Virus record (IMG/VR): IMGVR_UViG_3300043788_000058
Location: 1 to 43,191 of that record
DNA: 43,191 nucleotides
Direction: 5' to 3' (one strand)
Source of the DNA: a virus
The notes under the pieces were generated by a model. The model had not been told where the DNA came from. It ran no database searches and saw only the letters and a list, made by a program, of their open reading frames with translations. The position numbers and the translations under genes are program-made. Below, piece after piece: positions 25,725-34,972 of this stretch. The first letter of the stretch is position 1, and each line of letters opens with the position of its first letter.

Positions 25725-26390
25725 TTATGGGGCATTGGTGAACATGGTTTCATTGTGGTCGGCCGCGTACCACACGATCGGAAGAACATTGTGTTCTTCT
25801 ACTCGCGCGAGGGTGTTGACCTCCCAATCGATATTGCTCGTCGCCTCCATCGTCCGCATGGCAACCGCCATAGCCATCCGCGCGAATGGCGTTACGAGAA
25901 CGCGTGGCACGGCAATCAGGCCGCCACAAAAACGCCAGCACGGCGTTTGAGGACTGATCGCGAAAGGCTTGCGCCAGCAGCCCGGGATCGTAATCCGCGC
26001 GAAGTCCTGTGCCTTCACGAGATAATCCTTGATGATTTCTGGCGTCACCCCCGACACATGCAGGATGCCGTAGTCAATCCAGACGAACATCTGCGTGTTG
26101 TCTACGTCTTGATCGAACGCGCCCTTGAGCCACGAAAACTTCTCATGCTGCACACAATGGTAGGCCAACGTGTTTTTTGCCGGGTTATCGGCAACTGAGT
26201 GCGAGATATTCTGCCGGGAGGCCCTGATTGTCTTCGCCAACCATGTGTCTTCAACTGTGCCGCCACCAACCACCATCGGTACAGACCCGACCGCGTCTTC
26301 AAGCTTTGCACCGAGCGCTTGGTAATCAGCGCTCCCACGCGGATGGTCGGGAATATCGATGTATCCGGAGACTACCGTTACGAGTGCCAT
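25725..26390 (-). CDS. HtrL/YibB-like putative glycosyltransferase B, 221 aa
   Basis: The start is placed at the ATG at 26390 (MALVTVVSGYIDIPDHPRG), which overlaps the 3' end of the GT2 gene by 13 bases. Blocks shared with its paralogue are VQHEKFSWLKGAFD, QMFVWIDYGILHVSG (about 100-114), CWRFCGGLIAVP and a terminal ETMFTNAP. The WIDYG motif provides an acidic residue of the type used by GT-A enzymes, but a formal DxD is not present. The two paralogues lie head to tail within the glycan cassette and have diverged well, so they probably act on different positions of one glycan. Confidence 0.6.
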   Translation of the reverse strand: MALVTVVSGYIDIPDHPRGSADYQALGAKLEDAVGSVPMVVGGGTVEDTWLAKTIRASRQNISHSVADNPAKNTLAYHCVQHEKFSWLKGAFDQDVDNTQMFVWIDYGILHVSGVTPEIIKDYLVKAQDFARITIPGCWRKPFAISPQTPCWRFCGGLIAVPRVLVTPFARMAMAVAMRTMEATSNIDWEVNTLARVEEHNVLPIVWYAADHNETMFTNAP

Positions 26391-28348
26391 ATGAGGTCCC
26401 TTATGTCCTGAGCCGCAAGCTTGCCGATCCACGCCTCACGATCAAGCACCCCGAACGACACAAGCATCGTGCCGTCGGCCGGATGCCATGCAAGCCCCAT
26501 AGCGAACTCAATCTGTTTTTCGAAGAAGACGAACGGCCGTGAGTATTTAGTCAGCGCGAACTTTTCATCGAACCACACGAACCGGTGCTGATAGAACCGC
26601 TTCCCGTTAGTCGGGTCCGGTCGCGCTTCATGCACGATTGCTACCCATCCCCCATCGAAGGGCACCAACTGACCGCCTCCTGAAAACTGATCGACCGCGA
26701 TCGTCGGTGTATGCGCATGCTCAAACTCGCCGCTGCTATTCATTACCATGCCGGGACGATACATGAACCGCCCTTCTCTCCCGACGATCGGCATCCAGTT
26801 TTTCTCGTTCTGTTTCGGCAGACCGACAGGCTCCACCCGCGTACAGTCAGTCAACTCGCCAGTCTTTTGGTTGATCTTCATCACAAACTGCTCACGCCAA
26901 GCCTGCGGGTTCTGTTCGAGCATACAACCGTTCGCCCACAAGTCCCCGTCCTTTTCGTAGAGCCGCATGTCTTCCACGTCGAGAACGTCAGAGAACACCG
27001 GTTCTGGAAGGCCGGTCGGCCGGCGCAGTTTGAGCGCGCTTTGAAGCGTGAGATCGGACGAGAAGTTGCACAGATAATTCGTCGTGCGGATCGCATTGAA
27101 CCCGTTATAATCGTAGCTCCCGTCAGGGCGGATACGATAACTCACTGTGCGCACGACCGCCTGAATGCCGTCTTGCGAGACAAAGATTGACGGGTTTGAG
27201 TTCGTATAGCCCGCCTCACTCGCAACATTTGCGATGCGCACTGCCTTGAAAGACGATGCTACCTCAACAAGAGGTCGCAAATAATAGAACAGATTACGGC
27301 GTGCGCCCTCGCGCACTTCGGCGGGGACCCGCTGCATCAACGATAACTGATCACATGCGCGAAACCCTTCAGCCCGTGTCTTATCACTGTAGAACCCGAG
27401 GATCGATTTTTCGTGGAGAAAACCCCAATCATAGATGGATTGCTCCACAAATAGCATATCCTTCGGATACGTGATCTTCGAGCCCGCATCGGCGAACAGC
27501 CACGCTGTCTGCTGTTGATCACGCTGCTCGCGATAATACCGGGCGAGATCATAAAGCGGTTCCGCGCGCTGCGGGCGCGCGTTGTACGCTGCAAGGGCAT
27601 ATGTCACAAACCCCGCATCATCACCTAGCGCACGAGTGGATCGCGCCTTCTGGAGGCGCGCATACCATACTTCCTCGTCCCAGCCGCCAACATCCACACG
27701 ACGATCATACTTCTCAATCGCAGCTTTGTGGAGGCCACGATCCTTGAGGGTCTGTCCGAGATAGAACAAAGTACGGGCATCATCAGGATGCTGAACAAGA
27801 TAATCTTCAAGAAGCCGTGTGTCGCGCTCATATTTGTCTCCGCGGTTCGATCCGGTCGCGTGGTCAAGGAACCACCACGTGTCACTCGGAAGCAGCGTCT
27901 GCTCGTCCGCACCAAGATATTCGTGCGTGACACCGTGATACCAAGCCTTCGACCCATTCCGCAGCAGACGCACGTTATGGTAGGCGAGGTCGCCGGAACG
28001 CTGGATCATCGCGTAGCTCTCGGCGGTCAAAGGCGGCAGGGGACCTTCCACCTTAAGCTCCATATCAGCATCCATCAGCAAGAGATAATCCCACAGGCGC
28101 TGATGCACCCGCGCGTATAAAAGAGCCGAATTGCGGGCCTGCTCAAAATTTACGAACGTCGTCCGCTGGACAACGCATTGGATATTCCGTTCCTTGAAGA
28201 AGGCCGCGATAAACTCAGGCGTGCCGTCCGTGGACCCGGTGTCAACAATTACCGCCACGGTAACATGCGGTGCGACACTCGCGAGCGCGCGCGGGAGGTT
28301 CGCAATCTCATTCTTGACGATCATATTCAAGCAGAGGCGGGGCGACAT
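26378..28348 (-). CDS. GT2 glycosyltransferase with TPR and C-terminal propeller-like region, 656 aa
   Basis: An N-terminal GT-A domain shows LNMIVKNE (8-14), VDTGSTDGT (35-43), the FEQARN motif (69-74) and a DxD at D93-A-D95 in LLMDADMEL. TPR-like repeats follow at about 170-300 (HPDDARTLFYLGQTLKDRG). The C-terminal 300 residues look like a beta-propeller of the GH130 type (NPSIF, GMVMNSSGEFEHAHTP, ending FAMGLAWHPADGTMLVSFG). The start at 28348 begins the family core directly; a GTG at 28372 is an alternative. Likely transfers an activated sugar to a protein or growing glycan. The gene sits immediately after two collagen-like fibre genes. The dispersed palindrome occurs near its 5' end. Confidence 0.8.
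   Translation of the reverse strand: MSPRLCLNMIVKNEIANLPRALASVAPHVTVAVIVDTGSTDGTPEFIAAFFKERNIQCVVQRTTFVNFEQARNSALLYARVHQRLWDYLLLMDADMELKVEGPLPPLTAESYAMIQRSGDLAYHNVRLLRNGSKAWYHGVTHEYLGADEQTLLPSDTWWFLDHATGSNRGDKYERDTRLLEDYLVQHPDDARTLFYLGQTLKDRGLHKAAIEKYDRRVDVGGWDEEVWYARLQKARSTRALGDDAGFVTYALAAYNARPQRAEPLYDLARYYREQRDQQQTAWLFADAGSKITYPKDMLFVEQSIYDWGFLHEKSILGFYSDKTRAEGFRACDQLSLMQRVPAEVREGARRNLFYYLRPLVEVASSFKAVRIANVASEAGYTNSNPSIFVSQDGIQAVVRTVSYRIRPDGSYDYNGFNAIRTTNYLCNFSSDLTLQSALKLRRPTGLPEPVFSDVLDVEDMRLYEKDGDLWANGCMLEQNPQAWREQFVMKINQKTGELTDCTRVEPVGLPKQNEKNWMPIVGREGRFMYRPGMVMNSSGEFEHAHTPTIAVDQFSGGGQLVPFDGGWVAIVHEARPDPTNGKRFYQHRFVWFDEKFALTKYSRPFVFFEKQIEFAMGLAWHPADGTMLVSFGVLDREAWIGKLAAQDIRDLIWHS
28248..28264. 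promoter_or_regulatory. Dispersed palindrome, one mismatch
   Basis: ATTACCG-CCA-CGGTAAC near the 5' end of the GT2 gene, encoding V-T-V-A-V-I. Confidence 0.75.
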
Positions 28349-28410
28349 GGGGTGGGGTCCCTGTTTCACCACGGAAGGTATCTAAAACTGATACCTTATG
28401 CAAGCGAAAA

Positions 28411-29304
28411 TTATCCGTTCGAGATCGAGAACGTGCCGAGCAGAGCGCGGCCGCCACCACCATACAGACCCGTGCTCCCAGTGCCGCCGGTCAATGCCGT
28501 CGTACCACTCGGGCTCATATCGTACGGATTGTACTGCTGGTTGTTGTACACGGTGCTGAACCAAACCGCGTGCAACACGTGCGGATCATAGAACGGCACG
28601 ATAAACAGACCGCCCGTCGGGCCGGTGTTGGACCCCTGCGACGGGTTCACTCCGTCGTCAATCGTCAGCCCGCTACCGGTGAAGACGCCGAGACTGGTCG
28701 CGAAGGCGCCATAGACACCGGGACCAGTCGGTCCAACCGGTCCAGCGACACCAGCATGACCGGTGTTACCTGTATTGCCAGTGGACTGCCCGGTGGGGCC
28801 AGTAACGCCGGCGGAACCCGGATACATCGCAGCGCCAGTCGGCCCCTGCGGGCCAGAATACCCGGGCCACCCAGTTGCGCCGGTCGTAGCATTAAGGCCA
28901 GTCGCGCCAGTCGGACCGGTGTTGCCACCGGTACCCTGCGCGTTGTTAGGGCCAGTCGGCCCCGTCATCCCGGCGGCACCGGTCGGTGTCACAGGATACA
29001 AGCCAGTCGGCCCCGTCGAACCGGTGTTCCCGGTCGGACCACCACTCAAGCCAGTGTTACCAGTCGGGCCAGTGCTCTTGCCAGACGGACCAGTCGGACC
29101 CAAAGGCGCAGTTCCCGTGTATCCAGTAGGACCAGTCTTGCCAGTCCCGCCAGTCGGGCCGCCCACACTGGTGAAGTTCGCTGTGCAACCGCCGTTATTG
29201 ATGATGCCCACGACCTGAAAGAGGTCGCGGCGGATGCCGTCCAGATTGGTGTAATTCCGCACCGAACGGATGCCGACCACACCGCCGCCAGTAACACCGG
29301 CCAT
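28411..29304 (-). CDS. Collagen-like fibre, 297 aa
   Basis: The start is placed at the ATG at 29304 ([11 protein letters not shown]), five bases after GGAGG; an ATG five codons earlier has no ribosome binding site. The N-terminal 45 residues ([28 protein letters not shown]) resemble those of the adjacent fibre and may attach it to the virion. The stalk (about 48-200) is Gly-X-Thr with interruptions. The C-terminus contains [16 protein letters not shown], which matches the neighbour's DPHILGAVW, then a Gly/Ser-rich tail. Next downstream is the GT2 gene, so this fibre is a natural substrate candidate for the cassette. Confidence 0.85.
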   Translation of the reverse strand: MAGVTGGGVVGIRSVRNYTNLDGIRRDLFQVVGIINNGGCTANFTSVGGPTGGTGKTGPTGYTGTAPLGPTGPSGKSTGPTGNTGLSGGPTGNTGSTGPTGLYPVTPTGAAGMTGPTGPNNAQGTGGNTGPTGATGLNATTGATGWPGYSGPQGPTGAAMYPGSAGVTGPTGQSTGNTGNTGHAGVAGPVGPTGPGVYGAFATSLGVFTGSGLTIDDGVNPSQGSNTGPTGGLFIVPFYDPHVLHAVWFSTVYNNQQYNPYDMSPSGTTALTGGTGSTGLYGGGGRALLGTFSISNG

Positions 29305-29319
29305 TGTAGCCTCCATCAA

Positions 29320-29964
<645 letters not shown>

Positions 29965-30026
29965 TTAGAAAACGGGTCTCATAATTCGGTACCGACCATC
30001 TGTACACGTGGCAAGTTAAGATGACG

Positions 30027-30416
30027 TTACGCTTTCGCGGTGAAGTCAAGATGGCCGACCACGTCGCCGGCTGATGCCTTGGTCGAGCCGCCAATAGCCG
30101 TCACAACGGCATATGCAAGGCCGTTGTATAGCGGGATACCTTCAGCAAGAGCGGGGGCGGTTGGCGGGGCAGTCTCGTCCGCAGTAGCCGTTCCACTAAT
30201 CGCGAACTCGCGTAACGGAATATCAGCCCCAAGGATAGGCAGACGCGCGAGATCAAAAATTTGAACCACTCGCAAACTCGACGCGCCGCCGACATGGTTA
30301 TAAGCAAAGAGCGCTTTTAGCAAGCACGGCCCTTGATATACAACAGTCGGACCCGGGGCAGTGAGCTTTCCTGCCAAAGCAGGTGACGGAGTATTCGTTT
30401 GGTTGTTGACACTCAT
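30027..30416 (-). CDS. Virion protein, beta-sandwich decoration type, 129 aa
   Basis: An all-beta pattern: VVYQGPCLLKALFAYNHVGG, SLRVVQIFDLARLP, then IPLYNGLAYAVVTAIGG ending AGDVVGHLDF. The order (a leading gP-g-lk-l strand, a central jDLa..P strand, closing GlayAv....d........V....) is that of small capsid or head-fibre proteins in podovirus-like phages, often encoded beside the portal. I assign it as a minor virion surface protein without a specific family. Confidence 0.55.
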   Translation of the reverse strand: MSVNNQTNTPSPALAGKLTAPGPTVVYQGPCLLKALFAYNHVGGASSLRVVQIFDLARLPILGADIPLREFAISGTATADETAPPTAPALAEGIPLYNGLAYAVVTAIGGSTKASAGDVVGHLDFTAKA

Positions 30417-30430
30417 AACACTCTCCTGTC

Positions 30431-30733
30431 TTAGTCTTCACCCGCTAAGTTCACAGTAACCGTCGGACTTACTCCGCCGGTTAGCGCGACCAACTTAGCA
30501 AAAGCTTCTACAACAAGGGTATCTGTGGACCCCATTGTATCGGGCGGTGCGCTATAATCCACAAGTTGATTAAAATTTACACCGTCTTGCGATCCATAGA
30601 TTTGAACTTCATAAGATGAAGGGCTTCCGGTAGAGAAAAATTGCCACGAGAGCCGGCGCGGCTTGTCAAAGATGATTGCTGAGCCCGTGTCAGGGCTTGT
30701 TGCCGCATTAATTGAAGTCAAAACAAGTGACAT
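30431..30733 (-). CDS. Small beta-rich virion protein, 100 aa
   Basis: Beta-rich with SWQFFSTGSPSSYEVQIYGS, then DGVNFNQLVDYS and a final LTGGVSPTVTVNLAG. The pattern (S..v.I.GS.DG..f..L and a terminal ltGG.sPtVtv.l) is common in small phage virion proteins. It is encoded next to the portal and the 30027-30416 protein. Exact role unknown. Confidence 0.6.
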   Translation of the reverse strand: MSLVLTSINAATSPDTGSAIIFDKPRRLSWQFFSTGSPSSYEVQIYGSQDGVNFNQLVDYSAPPDTMGSTDTLVVEAFAKLVALTGGVSPTVTVNLAGED

Positions 30734-30745
30734 TTTTTCCTCCTA

Positions 30746-33112
30746 TTATCCGTTTCCGCCCTGAATGGGCACGGCGCCGGGACCTTTCGGTTTACCGGTC
30801 AACGCAGTCGTCGGCCCCATATGGTTAGTCGCAAGCTGGGTCGGCCGAGACCCCTGCGCGCGCGAAGCTGCTTGGTTCATATTCGTGGCCGGGCGCTCGG
30901 CGGCGGCGGGGTCACCGGGGCCACCTTTCCCTTGCGGCGCGCCGCCGGGCTGGGCTTCACCGCCGGGCGGACCACCCGCGCCGGGTTGCCCCGGCGGGGT
31001 GCCAATGTGCGTCGGCGGTCCCATCGGAAGACGCTCATCCGTCCCAAGAATGCCTGACGTAATTTCGGTGGTGATGCGTTGGACACCCGCCTTCACGCCG
31101 GCGTCCACGCCCTTGTTCACCGCCTCAACCGCGCCCGCATTCGCCGCGTTCTGCGCCTCCTGCTGCTGCATCTGATCAAGCTTGTCGTCATCGGGGACAA
31201 TTTCGTCGCCCACAAGACCAATCGTGTTCGACACCGAGCGAAGCACCTTACCACGACCGGCGATCCCCATGATTTTCTGGTCAAGCGGGTTAGCCGTGGT
31301 CTGGAGGAACTCGATCTGGCGCTGCCGCTGCGTCTCGCGCTGGATCGCGACGTTGACGCCGAGGACGCTGACGCGTTCTTCGCCCGTCAGAAGGCCACTC
31401 GTATCCGTGAGCAAGACTAGATCGAACAGTTGCAGAAGTGCCTGTTCCATCACGTCCCGATCGATGTTCGCCGAAACTGTCTGCAAGATTTTTGAAGCGT
31501 TACCCATAAGCATCGCCAGCCCGCTGGCTGTGCGCCCAGCACCGGAACCCGCTTGGCCGCCAACATATTTCGGGATAGCCGACACGTCATCTGCGACCTC
31601 AGTAAAGTACTCCAACACCTTGATCAACTTCTCAGAATTATCCATCGGCTGAAAGAAGCCGATCGGCTCTTTCTGGGCGCCCGAGCCCGCTGCCATCGGG
31701 TTGCGCTTGGCATGCCACCGCTTCCAAGGATACATATCCTCGGAATTGTCACTGGGGTCCACTTGTTCATCATCCACAACCACCTGCGGTCCCGACGCGA
31801 TCGAGAGGTTATTGATCAGTGACCGCAACGTGGCGTTTGCGCCTTCCTGAATATCGGTCAAGAGGTCGGTAAGGCCATTGCCTACCGGCGTCCCGGGAAC
31901 CTTTTCATAACTCGTGATGAAATACGGATGCCTCATACGGGGGCTCGGCGAAAGCTGCGCCTTGATGACATGCGCGCCAACGCACCACACCTGAACATGA
32001 TAGTCCACAAGATCATCCGGAACCGCGAGCCCGTAATCCTGCAAGACACGACCCTGCACGTTGCCATTGAACTCCATCATGCTCATCATTCCGGACCGGT
32101 TCCACGCCGGGTTCTCGCGACTTTCGAGGACAGCGCGCTCAGCGTCCGTCGTGTCCCAGTTGTCATAGAGGCCGCCGCGGCCATATTCGTCCAAAACAGC
32201 CTTAATTTCGTCCTGATTGTAGCCCGGAAGGGTAAGTAGCTCATTCAATTCTGCACGGGTGATCTGCTTTTTTTCGATAACACTGGCGTTCTCGATCGAC
32301 GCCACGCCGGGTGTCCACCACAGGTCAAACGGCGAAACACGCTCCCATGTGAGCGTCGGCTTCATTTCGATGGTCGGCTGTCCCCCTCCACTCCATGAGA
32401 GGGTCGGAATGACGCGAACCACGGGCCCCTTAATGCAACCAAAAGGGAAAATTGGAAGATCAACAAGGAACTCGGCCAAGGCATGATAAAACCCTCCCTC
32501 GCGCAGGATTTCATCGATCTTGTCTTCAGCGTCCTTGGCTTGGTCGGCGGCCTTCTTCTTGGCCGCATCGGACGCACTTTCAAGCAGCATTCGCTTGCGC
32601 TTGTCCAAGTCAGACTGCCCGGGCGGCTTCCCCAGTGTTTGCTGGATCATTTGCTGTTCAGACTTAATAAGCTGATCGATGCTTTGAAGAATTTCGGGCG
32701 GAATGTCGCAATCGGACGGCGGCTTAATGGCCCACGCCCGTTCGGAATTGAGGTAAATATCCCTAAGAAGCGAGCTTGCGGCGCGGCATTTCTGCGCGAT
32801 CAAGCGCATGTATACCTGCGAGCCGCCCCAACGGCGAATTTCTTGGAGCTTGCTTTCCTCGTACTGCCCATTAAAAGCCCGAAGGGCAACAAGCAGTCGG
32901 TTCGACCAGCCGGCCTGCGTATTCCGATGATTGCGCATAATCTCGAACTGGCCCTTGATATACGAGACCAGCGTGCTAACGTCCCCCTGCGCAATAACTT
33001 GCTGCGCGCTCTGCGTGGCCTGCGCCTGCGAGGTCGCGTTCTGTTGATCTTGCGCGTCAAGGGCGGCCGGGGGCACAACCTGAATGACGCCATTTTGGCC
33101 GAGCGAGTTCAT
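30746..33112 (-). CDS. Portal protein, 788 aa
   Basis: The large size, a helical N-terminus and the C-terminal half YVGGQAGSGAGRTASGLAML (about residues 530-550), followed by ILQTVSANIDRDVMEQALLQ and RQRQIEFLQTTANP, match the portal proteins of P22-like and related podoviruses, including the characteristic long C-terminal extension that is Gly/Pro-rich here. It forms the dodecameric DNA entry ring and docks the terminase. AAGGGATG precedes the start. It diverges from the packaging operon only 38 bases away. Confidence 0.85.
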   Translation of the reverse strand: MNSLGQNGVIQVVPPAALDAQDQQNATSQAQATQSAQQVIAQGDVSTLVSYIKGQFEIMRNHRNTQAGWSNRLLVALRAFNGQYEESKLQEIRRWGGSQVYMRLIAQKCRAASSLLRDIYLNSERAWAIKPPSDCDIPPEILQSIDQLIKSEQQMIQQTLGKPPGQSDLDKRKRMLLESASDAAKKKAADQAKDAEDKIDEILREGGFYHALAEFLVDLPIFPFGCIKGPVVRVIPTLSWSGGGQPTIEMKPTLTWERVSPFDLWWTPGVASIENASVIEKKQITRAELNELLTLPGYNQDEIKAVLDEYGRGGLYDNWDTTDAERAVLESRENPAWNRSGMMSMMEFNGNVQGRVLQDYGLAVPDDLVDYHVQVWCVGAHVIKAQLSPSPRMRHPYFITSYEKVPGTPVGNGLTDLLTDIQEGANATLRSLINNLSIASGPQVVVDDEQVDPSDNSEDMYPWKRWHAKRNPMAAGSGAQKEPIGFFQPMDNSEKLIKVLEYFTEVADDVSAIPKYVGGQAGSGAGRTASGLAMLMGNASKILQTVSANIDRDVMEQALLQLFDLVLLTDTSGLLTGEERVSVLGVNVAIQRETQRQRQIEFLQTTANPLDQKIMGIAGRGKVLRSVSNTIGLVGDEIVPDDDKLDQMQQQEAQNAANAGAVEAVNKGVDAGVKAGVQRITTEITSGILGTDERLPMGPPTHIGTPPGQPGAGGPPGGEAQPGGAPQGKGGPGDPAAAERPATNMNQAASRAQGSRPTQLATNHMGPTTALTGKPKGPGAVPIQGGNG

Positions 33113-33150
33113 AAATCATCCCTTAACGCATAGAGGTTAAAGAAACGCTC

Positions 33151-33699
33151 ATGACACAGATCGTCCCCACTGTTACCGTGCCGGTAACAATCCCTGAACT
33201 GGGCGCGCCGCTCACCCCGGCACTAGCCGCGGGTTTAGCGCGAGAGATCGCAATCGGGCTGCGCGAGCTTCCGGAAATCCTAGAGGCCTACAAAATATCG
33301 GCCGAGACTTACGAAAAACTTAAAGCGCATGAGTTCTTCCAGAAGCTAGTTGACTTGTCCCGGATCGAATGGCATGCTGCGGCCAATACTCAAAACCGTC
33401 TCGCTTTGGAGGCGGCCGCCACGGCGGAAGCTATCATGCCCGCGGTTTACGCCCGAGCGATCGACCCGAAAGAACCCCTCAATCACGTAGTCGATTATCT
33501 GAAATGGCTGGCGGACGTGGGCGGCTTGAAGCATGACGCTAACAAAGGTACTCCCGGTGAACGGTTCCAAATCACCATCAACCTTGGCGCTGATACGAAG
33601 ATCGAGTTCGACGGATCAAAAGCGCCAATCGGCGGCGACCCCAATAATCTCCCGGTCCTTCCGCTGCCTAGCTTTGATGACAAAGAGGACCGCGTATGA
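33151..33699 (+). CDS. Terminase small subunit-like protein, 182 aa
   Basis: First gene of the plus-strand packaging operon. The N-terminal part is helical (AREIAIGLRELPEILEAYKI, then SAETYEKLKAHEFFQKL), compatible with the helix-turn-helix of small terminases. The middle (NTQNRLALEAAATAEAIMPA) and the end are beta-like. Identity rests mainly on position, two genes ahead of the phosphoesterase and large terminase, and on the LPEIL-xx-Y-x-IS-xx-x-YE pattern. The ribosome binding site is weak (GAGG 14 bases away). A perfect palindrome begins 21 bases into the gene. Confidence 0.5.
   Translation: MTQIVPTVTVPVTIPELGAPLTPALAAGLAREIAIGLRELPEILEAYKISAETYEKLKAHEFFQKLVDLSRIEWHAAANTQNRLALEAAATAEAIMPAVYARAIDPKEPLNHVVDYLKWLADVGGLKHDANKGTPGERFQITINLGADTKIEFDGSKAPIGGDPNNLPVLPLPSFDDKEDRV
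33172..33188. promoter_or_regulatory. Dispersed palindrome at divergent junction, perfect copy
   Basis: GTTACCG-TGC-CGGTAAC, seven codons into the terminase-small-like gene (V-T-V-P-V-T) and 60 bases upstream of the divergently transcribed portal start. It is well placed to affect both transcription directions. Confidence 0.85.
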
Positions 33700-33968
33700 A
33701 CAAAGACTGGCGGTACAACCATTCCCCGAAAGGGCGCGCGCGGATGCAACGATACCGCCAGTCCCCGAAAGCGAAAGAAGTAAATAGGGTATTCGATCAA
33801 ACCCCTAAAGGGGCACTACGCAAACTCAAATATAACATATCCCCGCTCGGTCGCGAGCGTAATTGGAGATACGACCATGAAAACCGACGCCGACCGTCTC
33901 GCCGACGCGCAGGAGATCATTCGCAAAAAGAACCTAGAAGTGAACAATCTACGCGGTGCGGTGGCTAA
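33696..33968 (+). CDS. Basic SPKGR-repeat protein, 90 aa
   Basis: Starts with an ATGA overlap onto the previous stop. It contains imperfect repeats of a short unit: YNHSPKGRARMQRYRQSPKA, FDQTPKGALRKLKYNISPLG and a last RYDHEN. Strongly basic, with regularly spaced S/T-P-K/L-G. Such repeats occur in small DNA-tracking-like phage proteins, but I know no assigned function. The last 30 residues overlap the phosphoesterase gene by 92 bases and are arginine-rich, so the true end may be earlier or the overlap may be real. Confidence 0.5.
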   Translation: MNKDWRYNHSPKGRARMQRYRQSPKAKEVNRVFDQTPKGALRKLKYNISPLGRERNWRYDHENRRRPSRRRAGDHSQKEPRSEQSTRCGG

Positions 33969-34971
33969 ACTTCAGCGGGAACATGACAACGCAGAAGAAA
34001 TTCGAAAGGTCATCTTCAATATCGCCGAACATGATCCCGAGCCGGTGAAGTGGCTTCCGACACGCGGGTCCGCGCTCACACACCGCGGCGGTCCGTGCGT
34101 CATCTGGTCGGATTGGCATTATGGCGAAGTCATTGACCCGGATCAGGTCGGCGGCGTCAATACGTTCAACGCCGATATCGCGACTGCGCGCGCCAAGCGC
34201 CTCGTGGATACCACGATCGATCTCTGCTTCAATCACATGGGCCGCGCTGACAAGACCTATCCGGGCATCGTCGTGATGCTCGGCGGCGACATGATCGGCG
34301 GGAATATTCACGAGGAACTTGCCGAGACCAACGATCGCACTCCGATGCAAGCAGTCAACGACCTCACTGATCTATTGGCCGGTTGCATCGATAATCTGGC
34401 TGCCAAATTTGGGCGTGTACGGGTCCCGTGTGTTGTAGGTAATCACGGTCGAACAACGCTTAAACCGCGACTGAAAAGCGCTGTCTATCACTCTTACGAC
34501 TGGGGTATCTACTGCAACCTCAAGCGCCATTTTCGCAGCACACAAGCGGTGCAGTTCCTGATCCCCAACGAAACCGACGCACGCTTCGACGTGTACGGAC
34601 ACCGCTACCTTCTCACCCATGGTGACAACCTCGGCGTGAAGGGCGGCGACGGCATCATTGGCGCGATCGGCCCGATCATGCGCGGCAGCATGAAGGTCCG
34701 CACAAGTGAAGCCGAGATCGGCCGCGACTTCGATACTGCCTGCATCTGCCACTGGCATCAATACATTACTCTCCCCGGGCTGATCGTCAACAATAGCCTC
34801 AAGGGATATGACGAGTTCGCCCGGCTGCGGCTGCGCGCGAAGTATAGCGTCCCCTCGCAGGCGCTGTGGTTCACGCACCCGGAACACGGCATTACCGCCC
34901 ATTGGCAGGTGTATCTGGAAGGCCGCCAGCGCGCCGAGCAGAGCAAGACGTGGGTAGCTTGGCAGGAATAA
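33877..34971 (+). CDS. Metallophosphoesterase (calcineurin-like), 364 aa
   Basis: Motifs in order: SDWHYGE with D79-x-H81, LGGDMIGG with GGD at 136-138, VVGNHGR with GNH at 188-190, a GH-like YLLTHGDN, and a terminal CHWHQY. This is the five-block pattern of calcineurin-like phosphoesterases and Mre11/SbcD-type nucleases. A coiled coil occupies residues 5-45. GGAG lies eight bases upstream. It is encoded between the terminase genes, so a role in processing DNA ends during packaging is likely, though a simple phosphatase or host-defence role is possible. Confidence 0.75.
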   Translation: MKTDADRLADAQEIIRKKNLEVNNLRGAVAKLQREHDNAEEIRKVIFNIAEHDPEPVKWLPTRGSALTHRGGPCVIWSDWHYGEVIDPDQVGGVNTFNADIATARAKRLVDTTIDLCFNHMGRADKTYPGIVVMLGGDMIGGNIHEELAETNDRTPMQAVNDLTDLLAGCIDNLAAKFGRVRVPCVVGNHGRTTLKPRLKSAVYHSYDWGIYCNLKRHFRSTQAVQFLIPNETDARFDVYGHRYLLTHGDNLGVKGGDGIIGAIGPIMRGSMKVRTSEAEIGRDFDTACICHWHQYITLPGLIVNNSLKGYDEFARLRLRAKYSVPSQALWFTHPEHGITAHWQVYLEGRQRAEQSKTWVAWQE

Positions 34972-34972
34972 C

